A DNA stretch of 64,000 bases, from the NCBI GenBank assembly GCA_016708905.1, contig JADJEV010000004.1, positions 496,001-560,000 on the forward strand, written 5' to 3'. The DNA is from Candidatus Methylophosphatis roskildensis (GTDB lineage: Bacteria; Pseudomonadota; Gammaproteobacteria; Burkholderiales; Rhodocyclaceae). The position numbers and the translations under genes are program-made. Position 1 is the first letter of the stretch; each line of letters opens with the position of its first letter. The notes under the pieces were generated by a model, which saw only the letters and a list, made by a program, of their open reading frames with translations, was not told the DNA's origin and made no database searches. Shown in pieces: positions 16,093 through 25,516 of the stretch.

Positions 16093-17547
16093 ATGAGCCT
16101 CACATTGGAAGATACCAAAACCCGTAACAAGGAATTGATCGACGAGGTCCTCACGGTTTATCCCGAGAAGACCGGAAAGAAGCGCGCCAAGCACCTGAAC
16201 GTGCACGAGGAAGGCAAGTCTGACTGCGGCGTCAAGTCGAACATCAAATCGCTGCCCGGCGTGATGACGATACGCGGATGCGCCTACGCTGGCTCGAAAG
16301 GCGTGGTGTGGGGCCCGATCAAGGACATGGTCCACATCTCGCACGGCCCAGTTGGCTGTGGGCATTACTCGTGGGCCTCGCGCCGCAACTACTACATCGG
16401 CCACACCGGAATCGATACGTTCGGCACGATGCAATTCACTTCGGACTTCCAGGAGAAGGACATCGTCTTCGGCGGCGACAAGAAGCTGGAGAAGATCATC
16501 GACGAAATCCAGGTTCTGTTTCCGCTGAACAAGGGCATTACGGTTCAGTCCGAGTGCCCGATCGGTCTGATCGGCGACGATATTGAAGCGGTATCGAAGA
16601 AGAAGTCCAAGGAGTACGAAGGCAAGACCATCGTACCGGTGCGCTGCGAAGGCTTTCGCGGCGTCTCGCAGTCGCTTGGCCACCATATCGCCAACGACGC
16701 GGTGCGCGACTGGGTGTTCGACAAGACCGATCCGTCGAAGAACCACTTCGAACTGTCACCCTACGACGTGGCGATCATTGGCGACTACAACATTGGCGGC
16801 GACGCCTGGTCGAGCCGCATCCTGCTCGAGGAGATGGGACTGCGTGTGATCGCTCAGTGGTCGGGCGACGGCACCATAGCCGAACTCGAGAATACGCCGA
16901 AGGCCAAACTCAACGTCCTCCACTGCTACCGCTCGATGAACTACATATCGCGCCACATGGAAGAGAAATACGGCGTTCCGTGGGTCGAGTACAACTTCTT
17001 CGGGCCATCGAAGATCGAAGCCTCGCTGCGCGAGATAGCCTGCCACTTCGACGACAAGATCAAGGAAGGCGCCGAGCAGGTGATCGCCAAGTACAAACCT
17101 CTGATGCAGGCCGTCATCGACAAGTACAAGTCGCGGCTCGAGGGCAAGAAGGTCATGCTGTTCGTCGGCGGCCTGCGCCCACGCCACGTGATCGGCGCGT
17201 ACGAGGATCTCGGCATGGAAGTGGTCGGCACGGGGTACGAGTTTGGCCATAACGACGACTATCAGCGCACCACACATTACGTCAAGGATGGCACGCTGAT
17301 CTATGACGACGTTACGGGCTACGAGTTCGAGAAGTTCGTCGAAAGGGTGCAGCCCGATCTGGTCGGCTCGGGCATCAAGGAAAAGTACGTGTTTCAGAAG
17401 ATGGGCGTGCCATTCCGCCAGATGCACAGTTGGGACTACTCCGGCCCCTATCACGGCTATGACGGCTTCGCCATCTTCGCCCGTGACATGGACATGGCGA
17501 TCAACTCGCCGGTCTGGGGATTGACCAGGGCCCCGTGGGCCAAGTAG
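16093..17547 (+). CDS. nifD: Nitrogenase molybdenum-iron protein alpha chain NifD
   Basis: NifD carries the FeMo-cofactor and half of the P-cluster. P-cluster cysteines are C63, C89 and C155 (RGCAYAG, GPVGCGHY, SECPIGL). The cofactor-binding cysteine lies in VLHCYRSMNYI and the histidine in RQMHSWDYSGPYHG. The protein has 484 residues, normal for a molybdenum enzyme, and there is no anfG/vnfG-like gene after it, so this is the Mo system. GATCGGAGGGCGCA before the ATG is a good binding site. Confidence 0.98.
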   Translation: MSLTLEDTKTRNKELIDEVLTVYPEKTGKKRAKHLNVHEEGKSDCGVKSNIKSLPGVMTIRGCAYAGSKGVVWGPIKDMVHISHGPVGCGHYSWASRRNYYIGHTGIDTFGTMQFTSDFQEKDIVFGGDKKLEKIIDEIQVLFPLNKGITVQSECPIGLIGDDIEAVSKKKSKEYEGKTIVPVRCEGFRGVSQSLGHHIANDAVRDWVFDKTDPSKNHFELSPYDVAIIGDYNIGGDAWSSRILLEEMGLRVIAQWSGDGTIAELENTPKAKLNVLHCYRSMNYISRHMEEKYGVPWVEYNFFGPSKIEASLREIACHFDDKIKEGAEQVIAKYKPLMQAVIDKYKSRLEGKKVMLFVGGLRPRHVIGAYEDLGMEVVGTGYEFGHNDDYQRTTHYVKDGTLIYDDVTGYEFEKFVERVQPDLVGSGIKEKYVFQKMGVPFRQMHSWDYSGPYHGYDGFAIFARDMDMAINSPVWGLTRAPWAK

Positions 17548-17629
17548 GCCGTGACGGGTGACAGCGAACGCGTCTTCCCCATGTCACTCGTCCCTCGTCG
17601 CCCGTTACTGAATAGAAGGAGTAACTGAA

Positions 17630-19189
17630 ATGCCGCAGAGTGCCGAGAAGGTCATCGACCACGAAATGTTGTTCCGTCAGCCCGAATACGCGGACATGTT
17701 CGCCAAGAAGAAGAGCGAATTCGAGTTCAAGCACCCGGACGAGAAGATCTCGGAAGTCAACGAGTGGACGAAGACAACCGAGTACCAGACACTGAACTTC
17801 CAGCGCCAGGCGCTGACGGTCAACCCGGCCAAGGCTTGCCAGCCGCTGGGTGCGGTGTTTGCCGCCAACGGCTTCAAGGGCACACTGCCATTCGTGCACG
17901 GTTCGCAGGGCTGTGTGGCCTACTATCGTTCGCATTTCACGCGCCACTTCAAGGAGCCGACCTCGTGCGTCTCTTCGTCGATGACCGAAGATGCTGCGGT
18001 ATTCGGGGGCCTCAACAACATGGTCGACGGACTGGCCAACAGTTACAGGCTGTACAAGCCTGAAATGATCGCGGTGTCGACCACCTGCATGGCGGAAGTG
18101 ATTGGCGACGACCTCGATGCCTTCATCAAGACTTCGAAGCAGAAGGGCTCGATCCCGGCGGAGTTCGATGTGCCGTTCGCCCACACCCCGGCTTTCGTCG
18201 GCAGCCATATCACCGGCTACGACAATGCCCTGCTCGGCGTACTCAAGCACTTCTGGGACGGCAAGGCGAACACAACTGCCCCGCTGACCCGTGTTCCGAA
18301 CGAGTCGATCAACTTCATCGGCGGGTTCGACGGCTTCGTCGTCGGCAACATGGCGGCAATTCGCCAGATCTTCGAAGCGTTCGGCGTCGAATACACGATT
18401 CTCTGCGATCCGTCAGACGCCTGGAACACACCGACCGACGGCGAATTCCGCATGTTCGATGGCGGCACGACGAAGGATGAAGTCGAGCGTGCACTCAATG
18501 CCAAGGCGACGATCGTGTTCCAGGAATTCTCCTGCGAAAAGACCACCAAGTTCATCAGGGCGCACGACCAGGAGGTCGTCGCGCTGAACAGCCCGATCGG
18601 CGTCGCGGGAACCGACGAACTGGTGATGGCCATTTCGCGTCTTACCGGCAAGCCCGTCCCTGAGTCGCTGACCAAGGAGCGCGGCCGGCTGGTCGACGCG
18701 CTTGCCGACTCGCAGGCACACCTGCACGGCAAGAAGTTTGCGCTCTACGGCGACCCGGACCTGATGTTGGGCCTCACCCAGTTTCTGCTCGAACTGGGCG
18801 CCGAACCGGTGACGGTGCTGTCGACCAACGGCGGCGAGGAGTGGGCCGCCAAGGTGCAGGCGCTGTTCGACGCCAGTCCCTTCGGCAGCGACTGTAAGGT
18901 CTATCCGAAAAAGGATTTGTGGCATCTGCGCTCGCTACTGTTCACCGCGCCGGTGGATTTCCTGATCGGCAATACGTACGGCAAGTACCTCGAACGCGAC
19001 TGCGGCGTGCCGCTGATCCGGCTGGGCTTTCCGGTCTTCGATCGCCACCACTATCACCGGTTTCCGATCTGGGGCTACGAGGGTTCGCTGCGGGTGCTGG
19101 TGATGCTTCTCGACGAGTTGTTCGAACAGCTCGACCAGAGCACCATCGTGACAGCCAAGACTGACATCAGCTACGACATTATCCGTTGA
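17630..19189 (+). CDS. nifK: Nitrogenase molybdenum-iron protein beta chain NifK
   Basis: NifK pairs with NifD to form the MoFe protein and completes the P-cluster with C70, C95 and C153 (AKACQPLG, HGSQGCVAY, STTCMAEVIGDD). At 519 residues it has the usual N-terminal extension of the long NifK group. An AGAAGGAG ribosome binding site lies shortly before the ATG. The 82-base nifD-nifK spacer contains a GTGACGGGTGAC-type short repeat discussed in the findings. Confidence 0.98.
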   Translation: MPQSAEKVIDHEMLFRQPEYADMFAKKKSEFEFKHPDEKISEVNEWTKTTEYQTLNFQRQALTVNPAKACQPLGAVFAANGFKGTLPFVHGSQGCVAYYRSHFTRHFKEPTSCVSSSMTEDAAVFGGLNNMVDGLANSYRLYKPEMIAVSTTCMAEVIGDDLDAFIKTSKQKGSIPAEFDVPFAHTPAFVGSHITGYDNALLGVLKHFWDGKANTTAPLTRVPNESINFIGGFDGFVVGNMAAIRQIFEAFGVEYTILCDPSDAWNTPTDGEFRMFDGGTTKDEVERALNAKATIVFQEFSCEKTTKFIRAHDQEVVALNSPIGVAGTDELVMAISRLTGKPVPESLTKERGRLVDALADSQAHLHGKKFALYGDPDLMLGLTQFLLELGAEPVTVLSTNGGEEWAAKVQALFDASPFGSDCKVYPKKDLWHLRSLLFTAPVDFLIGNTYGKYLERDCGVPLIRLGFPVFDRHHYHRFPIWGYEGSLRVLVMLLDELFEQLDQSTIVTAKTDISYDIIR

Positions 19190-19365
19190 GCGGCATCTGG
19201 ACTGCTTCCCAGGATCACGAAAGTGGACATCACCGCGTCCATTTCGCCGGAGATGAACAGGCAGTTACCGAGTCCGACGTTCCCGTGGTTTGCCGAGTTG
19301 CTTCCCCTCGAGCAATACATGGCGAAACAAGTTGTCTCGGTTTTTCGATCAAGGAACATTGAATC

Positions 19366-20262
19366 ATGGCAAACGTAACTTTCTCGTCGCCGGCAATGCC
19401 GCGCGATGTCACCGTGTATGCGGTTGCGGGCAACCGGGGAACCCTGCTCGCGCTCGCCAGGGCGAACAAAATCCCGATCCCGTTCGATTGCCAGGACGGA
19501 GAGTGCGGCTCGTGCCTCGTTGAAATCAGGCATCTGACGCCCGGTGTCAAGTACGGCATCGCGCTCACCGAGGAGGAAAAGGAGCGGTTGCGCCAACTCG
19601 GAAAGATCTCCAAGGAAGAGATCATGAATGCCGAGGTCAATGACATGCCACCGCGCTATCGCCTGGCGTGTCAGTGCTTTGTCCGCAACGAGGACATCTT
19701 CGTCACATTCGAAGGCGACGCTACTGTGCCCTCCAAGGGCCCCTCCCTGTCGATCGCGGCTGCCGTGTATAAAGGGGGTGTCGACATCAAGACGCTGGAC
19801 GACTTTCTCAGCTACGCGGTCAAGGTCGAAGATGACGCAGCCCGGCACTTCGAGAATCTGGCAGATGAGATGGAGAGATGCGGCAACAGTGATGTTGCCG
19901 GGTTGTTCCGGCAACTCGGCCGGTATTCCCGACTCCATCTCGAAGAAGCCAAGGCGAAGTGCACGAAGTATGACGCAGTACTTACGCTTCCGCCGAATTC
20001 GGCTTGGCCGGACAACACGTCGCCCGAGAAGACCACGCTTTGGGCTGGGGATCCCTCTCTTTCGCGCCTTGGCGCCCTCAAGGTCGCGCTGCAGGGCGAG
20101 CGCAGGGGATTCGAGTTCTACTATGCGGTTGCCGGGACGGCGAAAGACCCGAAGATCCAGGCGGTTGCAAAGGAGTTTGTGGGCGAGGAACGGGAACACG
20201 TCGAGACACTCAAGAGGTGGATCGAAAGAGAAGAAGCAGCGCTGCGCGCAGTTCCCGTTTAG
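19366..20262 (+). CDS. FeSII (Shethna)-like [2Fe-2S] ferredoxin fused to a rubrerythrin-like domain
   Basis: Residues 1-118 form a [2Fe-2S] ferredoxin with cluster cysteines C42, C47, C50 and C102. Its pattern (FSSPAMP, PFDCQDGECGSCLV, a helical insertion after the cluster loop, then PPRYRLACQ) strongly recalls the Azotobacter FeSII or Shethna protein II, which binds and shields nitrogenase under oxygen stress. Residues about 145-292 form a ferritin-like helical bundle with likely diiron ligands E155, H161, H191, E245, E250, E274/E275 and H278, as in rubrerythrin-type peroxidases. The gene follows nifK by 176 bases. A protective role at nitrogenase is inferred, not shown. Confidence 0.82.
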   Translation: MANVTFSSPAMPRDVTVYAVAGNRGTLLALARANKIPIPFDCQDGECGSCLVEIRHLTPGVKYGIALTEEEKERLRQLGKISKEEIMNAEVNDMPPRYRLACQCFVRNEDIFVTFEGDATVPSKGPSLSIAAAVYKGGVDIKTLDDFLSYAVKVEDDAARHFENLADEMERCGNSDVAGLFRQLGRYSRLHLEEAKAKCTKYDAVLTLPPNSAWPDNTSPEKTTLWAGDPSLSRLGALKVALQGERRGFEFYYAVAGTAKDPKIQAVAKEFVGEEREHVETLKRWIEREEAALRAVPV

Positions 20263-20282
20263 TGCGTTTCGCCGCCACCAAT

Positions 20283-20630
20283 ATGCCAATCATCACGTTC
20301 AGTTCGCCGAAAATGAAACAGGACACCACCGTCGAGGCTGTCGCTGGTGATGCGCGCACCCTGCTTTCGGTCGCAAGAAAGCACAAGATTCCGGTCGACT
20401 TCGAGTGCGAGGAAGGCGAATGCGGTACCTGCGCCGTCAAAGTCGAAGTGCTCCCGGGCAGCCAGGCGACGGGCGTTTCGCTGACGAAGAGGGAAAAGAT
20501 CGTGCTTAGACTCGACAAGAAGATCACGCCTGCCCAGATCGTCGACGCCGAAGAGAAGGGCGTACCGCCGCCATACCGGCTGGCCTGCCAATTCGTCGTA
20601 CGCGACGAGAACTTGCTGGTGACATTCTGA
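20283..20630 (+). CDS. FeSII (Shethna)-like [2Fe-2S] ferredoxin
   Basis: This 115-residue protein is a stand-alone relative of the ferredoxin half of the gene before it: FSSPKMK at the front, C42, C47, C50 and C102 as ligands, and the same helical insertion and PPPYRLACQ ending. FeSII-type proteins form a protective complex with NifH and NifDK when oxidised. The ATG at 20283 lies 20 bases after the previous stop; no strong ribosome binding site is visible, so coupling to the upstream gene is likely. It could instead be an electron donor. Confidence 0.82.
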   Translation: MPIITFSSPKMKQDTTVEAVAGDARTLLSVARKHKIPVDFECEEGECGTCAVKVEVLPGSQATGVSLTKREKIVLRLDKKITPAQIVDAEEKGVPPPYRLACQFVVRDENLLVTF

Positions 20631-20916
20631 GGGCAGGCTAGCCCGACAGTCGGTGTGGCGCTGCCCGGTCCGCACCGATACGCACGCGTTTCGGCACGCA
20701 TCTCGCGCAGCGGTGGCCACGAGTCGCCGCTCATCGTCTTGCCGGCGACGACACGAGAAGCAGCTGCGGAATGGATCACTCTCGCGTCGCAGCTGCAACC
20801 AAATCCGACAATCGCCTTGTCGCAAACCTGCCAAATACCGATCCCAAACCCGATCGCGGCTTCCGACATCTCATCAAGCAATTGATCCGCATAGTGTTTG
20901 CCAAAGCGGCCCAACG

Positions 20917-20932
20917 TGGCACCAATCCTGCA
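20917..20932 (+). promoter_or_regulatory. Sigma54 (-24/-12) promoter of nifENX
   Basis: TGGCACCAATCCTGCA has the full TGGCAC and the invariant GC at the correct spacing (GG 20918-20919, GC 20930-20931). It lies about 35 bases before the nifE start. I found no perfect TGT-N10-ACA in the 290 bases upstream, so NifA may bind a degenerate site or act from further away. Confidence 0.78.
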
Positions 20933-20966
20933 ATGCCATTGGTGGAATCCCTGGATGGAGGCTGCG

Positions 20967-22406
20967 ATGGCTGCGACGCTGAAGCAGAAGATTGCCGACG
21001 TATTTGATGAGTCGGGTTGCGACAAGAACCTGGCCAAATCGGCCCATGAACGCAAGAAGGGCTGTGCCAAGCAGTTGCAGCCAGGCGCGGCGGCCGGCGG
21101 GTGCGCCTTCGATGGCGCAAAGATCGCGCTGCAGCCAATCGCCGATGTCGCCCACCTCGTGCATGGCCCGATCGCCTGCGAGGGCAGTTCGTGGGACAAC
21201 CGATCGAGTGCCTCGTCGGGGCCGCAACTCTATCGCACCAGCTTCACCACGGACATCAATGAACTCGACGTCATCTACGGAGGCGAGAAGCGGCTTTACC
21301 GGTCAATCCGCGAAGTCATCGAGAAGTACGATCCGCCGGCGGTGTTCGTGTACCAGACCTGCGTTACGGCGCTGATCGGCGACGACATCGAGGCGGTCTG
21401 CAAGGCGGCCGGCGCCAAGTTCGGCAAGCCGGTGATTCCGGTCAATGCGCCGGGTTTCGCCGGGGCGAAGAACCTCGGCAACAAGCTCGGTGCCGAGGCC
21501 TTGCTCGACTATGTGATCGGCACTGAGGAGCCGGCGTTCACCACGGCCTACGATGTCAACATCATCGGCGAATATAACGTCTCGGGCGAGTTGTGGCAGG
21601 TCAAGCCGCTGCTCGACGCGCTTGGCATCCGCATCCTCTCCTGCATTTCGGGCGACGCCCGCTACAAGGAAGTGGCCTCCAGCCATCGCGCGAAGGCGGC
21701 GATGATGGTCTGCTCGAAGTCGATGATCAATGTCGCGCGGAAAATGGAGGATCGCTATGGCATCCCGTTCTTCGAGGGCTCGTTCTATGGCATCTCCGAC
21801 ATGTCGGATGCCTTGCGAAACTTGTCACGCCTGCTGGTCGACCGCGGTGCGGGCGCCGATCTGATCGAGAGGACCGAGGCACTGATTGGCGCCGAGGAAG
21901 CGCGTGCATGGTCGCGCATCAAGGCCTACACGCCGCGGCTGGCGGGAAAACGCGTGCTGCTGATCACCGGCGGTGTGAAAAGTTGGTCGGTAGTCTCTGC
22001 GCTGCAGGAAGCGGGCATGGAGGTGGCCGGTACCAGCGTCAAGAAGTCGACCAAGGAAGACAAGGAGCGCATCAAGGAGATCATGGGCGACGACGCCCAC
22101 ATGATCGACGACATGGTGCCGCGCGAGATGTACGCGATGCTGCGTGACGCCAAGGCAGACATCATGCTGTCGGGTGGCCGCTCGCAGTTCGTCGCGCTCA
22201 AGGCGCGCATGCCGTGGCTGGACATCAACCAGGAGCGCCACTACGCCTATGCCGGCTACGAAGGCATGGTAGACCTGGTGCGCGAGATCGACAGGACGCT
22301 GTCGAACCCGGTATGGGCGCAAGTGCGCAGGCCGGCACCGTGGGATGTCGCCGGCCCGCTCGGTGCGAAGACGCTCGGGTTTCCGGCAGCCGCCTCGGCA
22401 AGCTGA
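20967..22406 (+). CDS. nifE: FeMo-cofactor biosynthesis scaffold NifE
   Basis: NifE and NifN form the scaffold on which NifB-co matures into FeMo-cofactor with molybdenum and homocitrate. The protein resembles NifD: HGPIACEGSSWDNR, YQTCVTALIGDDIEAVC and the C-terminal NQERHYAYAGYEGMVDL. The ATG at 20967 has GGAG seven bases upstream; a start at 20898 would fall upstream of the predicted promoter and is rejected. 479 residues. Confidence 0.96.
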   Translation: MAATLKQKIADVFDESGCDKNLAKSAHERKKGCAKQLQPGAAAGGCAFDGAKIALQPIADVAHLVHGPIACEGSSWDNRSSASSGPQLYRTSFTTDINELDVIYGGEKRLYRSIREVIEKYDPPAVFVYQTCVTALIGDDIEAVCKAAGAKFGKPVIPVNAPGFAGAKNLGNKLGAEALLDYVIGTEEPAFTTAYDVNIIGEYNVSGELWQVKPLLDALGIRILSCISGDARYKEVASSHRAKAAMMVCSKSMINVARKMEDRYGIPFFEGSFYGISDMSDALRNLSRLLVDRGAGADLIERTEALIGAEEARAWSRIKAYTPRLAGKRVLLITGGVKSWSVVSALQEAGMEVAGTSVKKSTKEDKERIKEIMGDDAHMIDDMVPREMYAMLRDAKADIMLSGGRSQFVALKARMPWLDINQERHYAYAGYEGMVDLVREIDRTLSNPVWAQVRRPAPWDVAGPLGAKTLGFPAAASAS

Positions 22407-22415
22407 GACGACACC

Positions 22416-23816
22416 ATGGCACGCATCATCGAATCGAAAAAGTCCTGTACGGTCAATCCGCTCAAGATGAGCCAGCCGCTTGGTTCGAGCTACGCCTTTC
22501 TCGGCATGGATGCCTGCATGCCGGTGATGCACGGCTCGCAGGGCTGTACCTCGTTCGGGCTGGTCCTGCTGGTACGCCACTTCCGCGAGGCGATCCCGCT
22601 GCAGACCACCGCGATGAACGAGGTCACGACGATCCTCGGTGGCTACGAGAACATCGAAAAGGCGGTGCTCAATATCCACAAGCGCGCCAACCCCCGTCTA
22701 ATAGGAATCTGCTCGACCGGGCTGACCGAGACCAAAGGCGACGACGTCGACGGCTTCCTGCGGTTGATCCGCGAGAAGCACCCCGAGCTCGATTCGATGG
22801 CGATCGTATATGTGTCGACGCCAGACTACGCCGGCGCCTTCCAGGACGGCTACGCGAAGACTGTCACTGCGCTGGTCCAGGAACTGGCAACGCCGACCGA
22901 CGTCAGGCTGGCCAACGTCGTGAACGTGCTGCCAGGCTCGCACCTGACGCCTGGCGACATCGAGGAACTGCGCGAGATTATCGAGGCGTTCGACCTGATG
23001 CCGGTGTTCCTGCCGGATCACTCTGGTTCGCTCGATGGCCACATTCCGAACGAGTTCACGCCGACCACCCTGGGCGGCACACCGATCGAGGCGGTGCGCA
23101 ATCTTGGTAACGCCCGCGCGACGCTGGCAATCGGTGAACAGATGCGCTCGGCGGCGATCGAGATCGAAATGCGGACTGGCGTGCCGTACCACCTGTTCGA
23201 TCGGCTCCTCGGGCTGGAGGCGAGCGACCGTCTGATACAGACGCTATCGCGGATTGCCGGGGTGGCCGTGCCGCACAAGTGCCGGCGGCAGCGCAGCCAA
23301 CTCATCGACGCGATGATGGATGCGCACTTCATGATCGGCGGCAAGAAGATCGCCATCGGCGCCGAGCCCGACATGCTTTACGGCGTCGGTCAGTTCCTGC
23401 ACGAAATGGGCGCACAGTTGGTTGCCTGCGTGACCACCACACACTCGCCGGTACTCGAACGCCTGAATTGCGACGAGGTAATGATCGGCGACCTCGAGGA
23501 TCTCGAGCAGCGCGCGACCGACTGTGATCTGCTGGTTACCCACGCCCATGGCCGCCAGGCAGCCGGGCGCCTCGGCATTCCGCTGCATCGCGTGGGCATT
23601 CCGTGCTTCGACCGGCTCGGCAATGCACATGACGTCTCTGTGGGCTACCGCGGTACACGCAACGTCGCGTTCCAGATCGGCAACATCTTTCTTGCCCACG
23701 GCCATGCGCATCGTCCCGACGAATGGCCGCTGCCCGCGGCCTCACTTGCAGCGGCGTCGCTGGGTTCCGAAGCGACCGCATGCGAATCGGGCGGTTGCGC
23801 CTGCGAGGCAGCATGA
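22416..23816 (+). CDS. nifN: FeMo-cofactor biosynthesis scaffold NifN
   Basis: NifN is the NifK-like partner of NifE. The N-terminal KSCTVNPLKMSQPLGSS and MHGSQGCTSFG carry conserved cysteines of the permanent cluster site, and ICSTGLTETKGDD matches the third. The C-terminus ends in a cysteine-containing tail (ATACESGGCACEAA) not typical of all NifN proteins. It starts 9 bases after nifE, as usual for this pair. 466 residues. Confidence 0.96.
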   Translation: MARIIESKKSCTVNPLKMSQPLGSSYAFLGMDACMPVMHGSQGCTSFGLVLLVRHFREAIPLQTTAMNEVTTILGGYENIEKAVLNIHKRANPRLIGICSTGLTETKGDDVDGFLRLIREKHPELDSMAIVYVSTPDYAGAFQDGYAKTVTALVQELATPTDVRLANVVNVLPGSHLTPGDIEELREIIEAFDLMPVFLPDHSGSLDGHIPNEFTPTTLGGTPIEAVRNLGNARATLAIGEQMRSAAIEIEMRTGVPYHLFDRLLGLEASDRLIQTLSRIAGVAVPHKCRRQRSQLIDAMMDAHFMIGGKKIAIGAEPDMLYGVGQFLHEMGAQLVACVTTTHSPVLERLNCDEVMIGDLEDLEQRATDCDLLVTHAHGRQAAGRLGIPLHRVGIPCFDRLGNAHDVSVGYRGTRNVAFQIGNIFLAHGHAHRPDEWPLPAASLAAASLGSEATACESGGCACEAA

Positions 23817-23838
23817 ATTCATCGAAAGGAAACGGACC

Positions 23839-24249
23839 ATGAAGGTTGCTTTCTCCACCCAGGATCTGCAGCGAGTCGACGCCCACTTCGGCTGGGCCAG
23901 GAACATTGCGATCTATGACGTCAGGCCCGACAGTTGCGACTTCCTCGAAACGATCACCTTCGACGGCGACCTGCTGGAGGATGGCGACGAGGACAAGCTC
24001 GCGGCGAAGCTCGACGCGATCAAGGACTGCGCCATTCTCTATGTCGCGGCCATCGGAGGATCGGGCGCGGCGCGCGTCGTGGCGATGAAGGTCCACCCGA
24101 TCAAGGTACCGCAGCCCGAACCGATACTCGACATTCTCGACAAGCTGCAGGATGTCCTCAAAGGCGCGCCGCCGCCCTGGCTGCGCAAGGCCCTGCGCAA
24201 GGACCGGGTCCGTGACAACCAGTTTGAAGACGAGGTCGAGAATGGCTGA
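23839..24249 (+). CDS. nifX: Nitrogenase cofactor carrier NifX
   Basis: NifX binds NifB-co and VK-cluster intermediates and moves them between NifB and NifEN. The 136-residue protein starts MKVAFSTQDLQRVDAHFGWA and contains CAILYVAAIGGSGAARVV, the NifX/NafY carrier domain, which also forms the C-terminus of NifB here. GAAAGGAAACGG precedes the ATG at 23839. It overlaps the next gene by 8 bases. Confidence 0.95.
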   Translation: MKVAFSTQDLQRVDAHFGWARNIAIYDVRPDSCDFLETITFDGDLLEDGDEDKLAAKLDAIKDCAILYVAAIGGSGAARVVAMKVHPIKVPQPEPILDILDKLQDVLKGAPPPWLRKALRKDRVRDNQFEDEVENG

Positions 24250-24715
24250 GAGTGAAGTGATCGACGTGGCGGCCGATCCGCTGCAAAGCGAGTTCGTCAG
24301 GCAACTCGTCAAGGTATGGCGTGCCCAGGACGCACACGGTGCCTGGGACGGCAGGAGCGACGCTCAATTGCTCGACCCCTACATCCTGACGCTGGAGCGC
24401 AAGAGGGAACTACCGATCATGGGCGATCCGGATCCGGAAACCTTGTGGCGCCTGGAGCTCTATTACAACGCGATCGGCCTGTCGATCGAACGGGCGACCG
24501 GCGTGATGGTATCGCCGATCATGAAGCTGCATCACGAGGGCTTCGGCCGACTGGTGCTGACGGCTGGGCGGCTGATCGTCGTCAACAAGCAGTTGCGCGA
24601 CACGCACCGATTCGGCTTCGCAAGCATGGAAAAGCTGGCTGCGGAAGGGCAGAAAGCCGTGACCGCAGGCATCGAGATGATCGACAAGTATCCGGAAGTC
24701 GCCAAATACAGTTAG
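24242..24715 (+). CDS. NifX-associated nitrogen fixation protein (DUF269)
   Basis: The 157-residue product matches the small family always found after nifX: FVRQLVKVWRAQDAHGAWDG, LERKRELPIMGDPDP and KLHHEGFGRLVLTAGRLIVVNK. Its role is not established, but it is one of the most conserved companions of nifENX. The ATG at 24242 overlaps the nifX stop. Confidence 0.92.
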   Translation: MAESEVIDVAADPLQSEFVRQLVKVWRAQDAHGAWDGRSDAQLLDPYILTLERKRELPIMGDPDPETLWRLELYYNAIGLSIERATGVMVSPIMKLHHEGFGRLVLTAGRLIVVNKQLRDTHRFGFASMEKLAAEGQKAVTAGIEMIDKYPEVAKYS

Positions 24716-24725
24716 GAGATCGACG

Positions 24726-24923
24726 ATGTCCGATCTGGAACAACTCAAGGCCAGGATAAAGAAACTCAATGCGCAGGCCACCCAGCTCAAGATGGATCTG
24801 CACGATCTGTCCGAGGATCTGCCAACGGGTTGGGAGCGTATTCCCGAAATTGCGCAGAAGACCTTTGACGCCTATACGGCGCTCACAGAGGCGCGAAAGG
24901 CATTTGCCGCTGGCGGTGGCTGA
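24726..24923 (+). CDS. CCE_0567/DUF683 family small protein
   Basis: This 65-residue, mostly helical protein (MSDLEQLKARIKKLNAQATQ, then LPTGWERIPEIAQKTFDAY) belongs to the small nif-associated family whose cyanobacterial member is a metal-binding coiled coil. It follows the NifX-associated gene by 10 bases with a TTAGGAGATCGACG binding site. Function unknown. Confidence 0.9.
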   Translation: MSDLEQLKARIKKLNAQATQLKMDLHDLSEDLPTGWERIPEIAQKTFDAYTALTEARKAFAAGGG

Positions 24924-24962
24924 ACAGCCGCGCACCCCCTCCCCCAAATATGGAGAACCAGG

Positions 24963-25268
24963 ATGGCCGATTTTTCCGTCACATTGCCGAGCGGACAAAC
25001 GTGGACCCCGCAATTCGTGACGCATCTGAACGAGGAAAAATGCATTGGCTGCGGCCGCTGCTTCAAGGTCTGCTCGCGCGATGTGCTGGAACTGCGCGGC
25101 ATCAACGAGGACGGCGAGTATGTAGCGGTCGATCCCGACGACGATGACGACGACGAGTACGAAAAGAAAGTCATGGTCATCGCACATGGCGAGAACTGCA
25201 TAGGCTGCATGGCCTGCTCGAAGATCTGCCCCAAAAAGTGCTACACACACGCGCCGGCGACGGTATGA
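24963..25268 (+). CDS. fdxB: Nif-specific ferredoxin III (FdxB type)
   Basis: A 101-residue ferredoxin with two 4Fe-4S motifs: CIGCGRCFKVC in the first half and CIGCMACSKIC near the end, separated by an acidic stretch including a run of six aspartates around residues 58-64. It is of the FdxB type found after nifENX in many proteobacteria and probably feeds electrons to cofactor assembly or to nitrogenase. A GGAG-containing site precedes the ATG. Confidence 0.93.
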   Translation: MADFSVTLPSGQTWTPQFVTHLNEEKCIGCGRCFKVCSRDVLELRGINEDGEYVAVDPDDDDDDEYEKKVMVIAHGENCIGCMACSKICPKKCYTHAPATV

Positions 25269-25516
25269 ATCGGTGATCGGCGCCAGATATATGGCAAGGC
25301 AGGTATTTGCATTGAAGAATGTTGCCGGGCGCAGGGTTTGCGGTGTCGACTCTTCGTCGTGTGCGATCTCGGGCCGAAGGAGTCGATCCATGCGAATCGC
25401 TCCGGGATCGTGGTGCTTGGCAACAGGCCGCGTTGCCTCGCCCGTCAACGCCAGGGCATAGCTGGGGCAATTGCCGCTGTCGCGACACTGTCGATTTACT
25501 GGGTGGAGCATGCACA

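Noticed and set aside
16093..19189. An alternative (vanadium or iron-only) nitrogenase.
   Set aside because: NifD and NifK have Mo-type lengths and motifs, there is no G-subunit gene, and nifENX, nifQ and modBAC are present.
19190..19365. A sigma54 promoter before the FeSII-rubrerythrin gene (TGGTTTGCCGAGTTGC).
   Set aside because: GG and GC are 11 bases apart, not 10; the gene can be read from the nifH promoter.
20631..20916. A NifA site upstream of nifE.
   Set aside because: Several TGT or ACA half-sites were examined, but none has the exact TGT-N10-ACA spacing.
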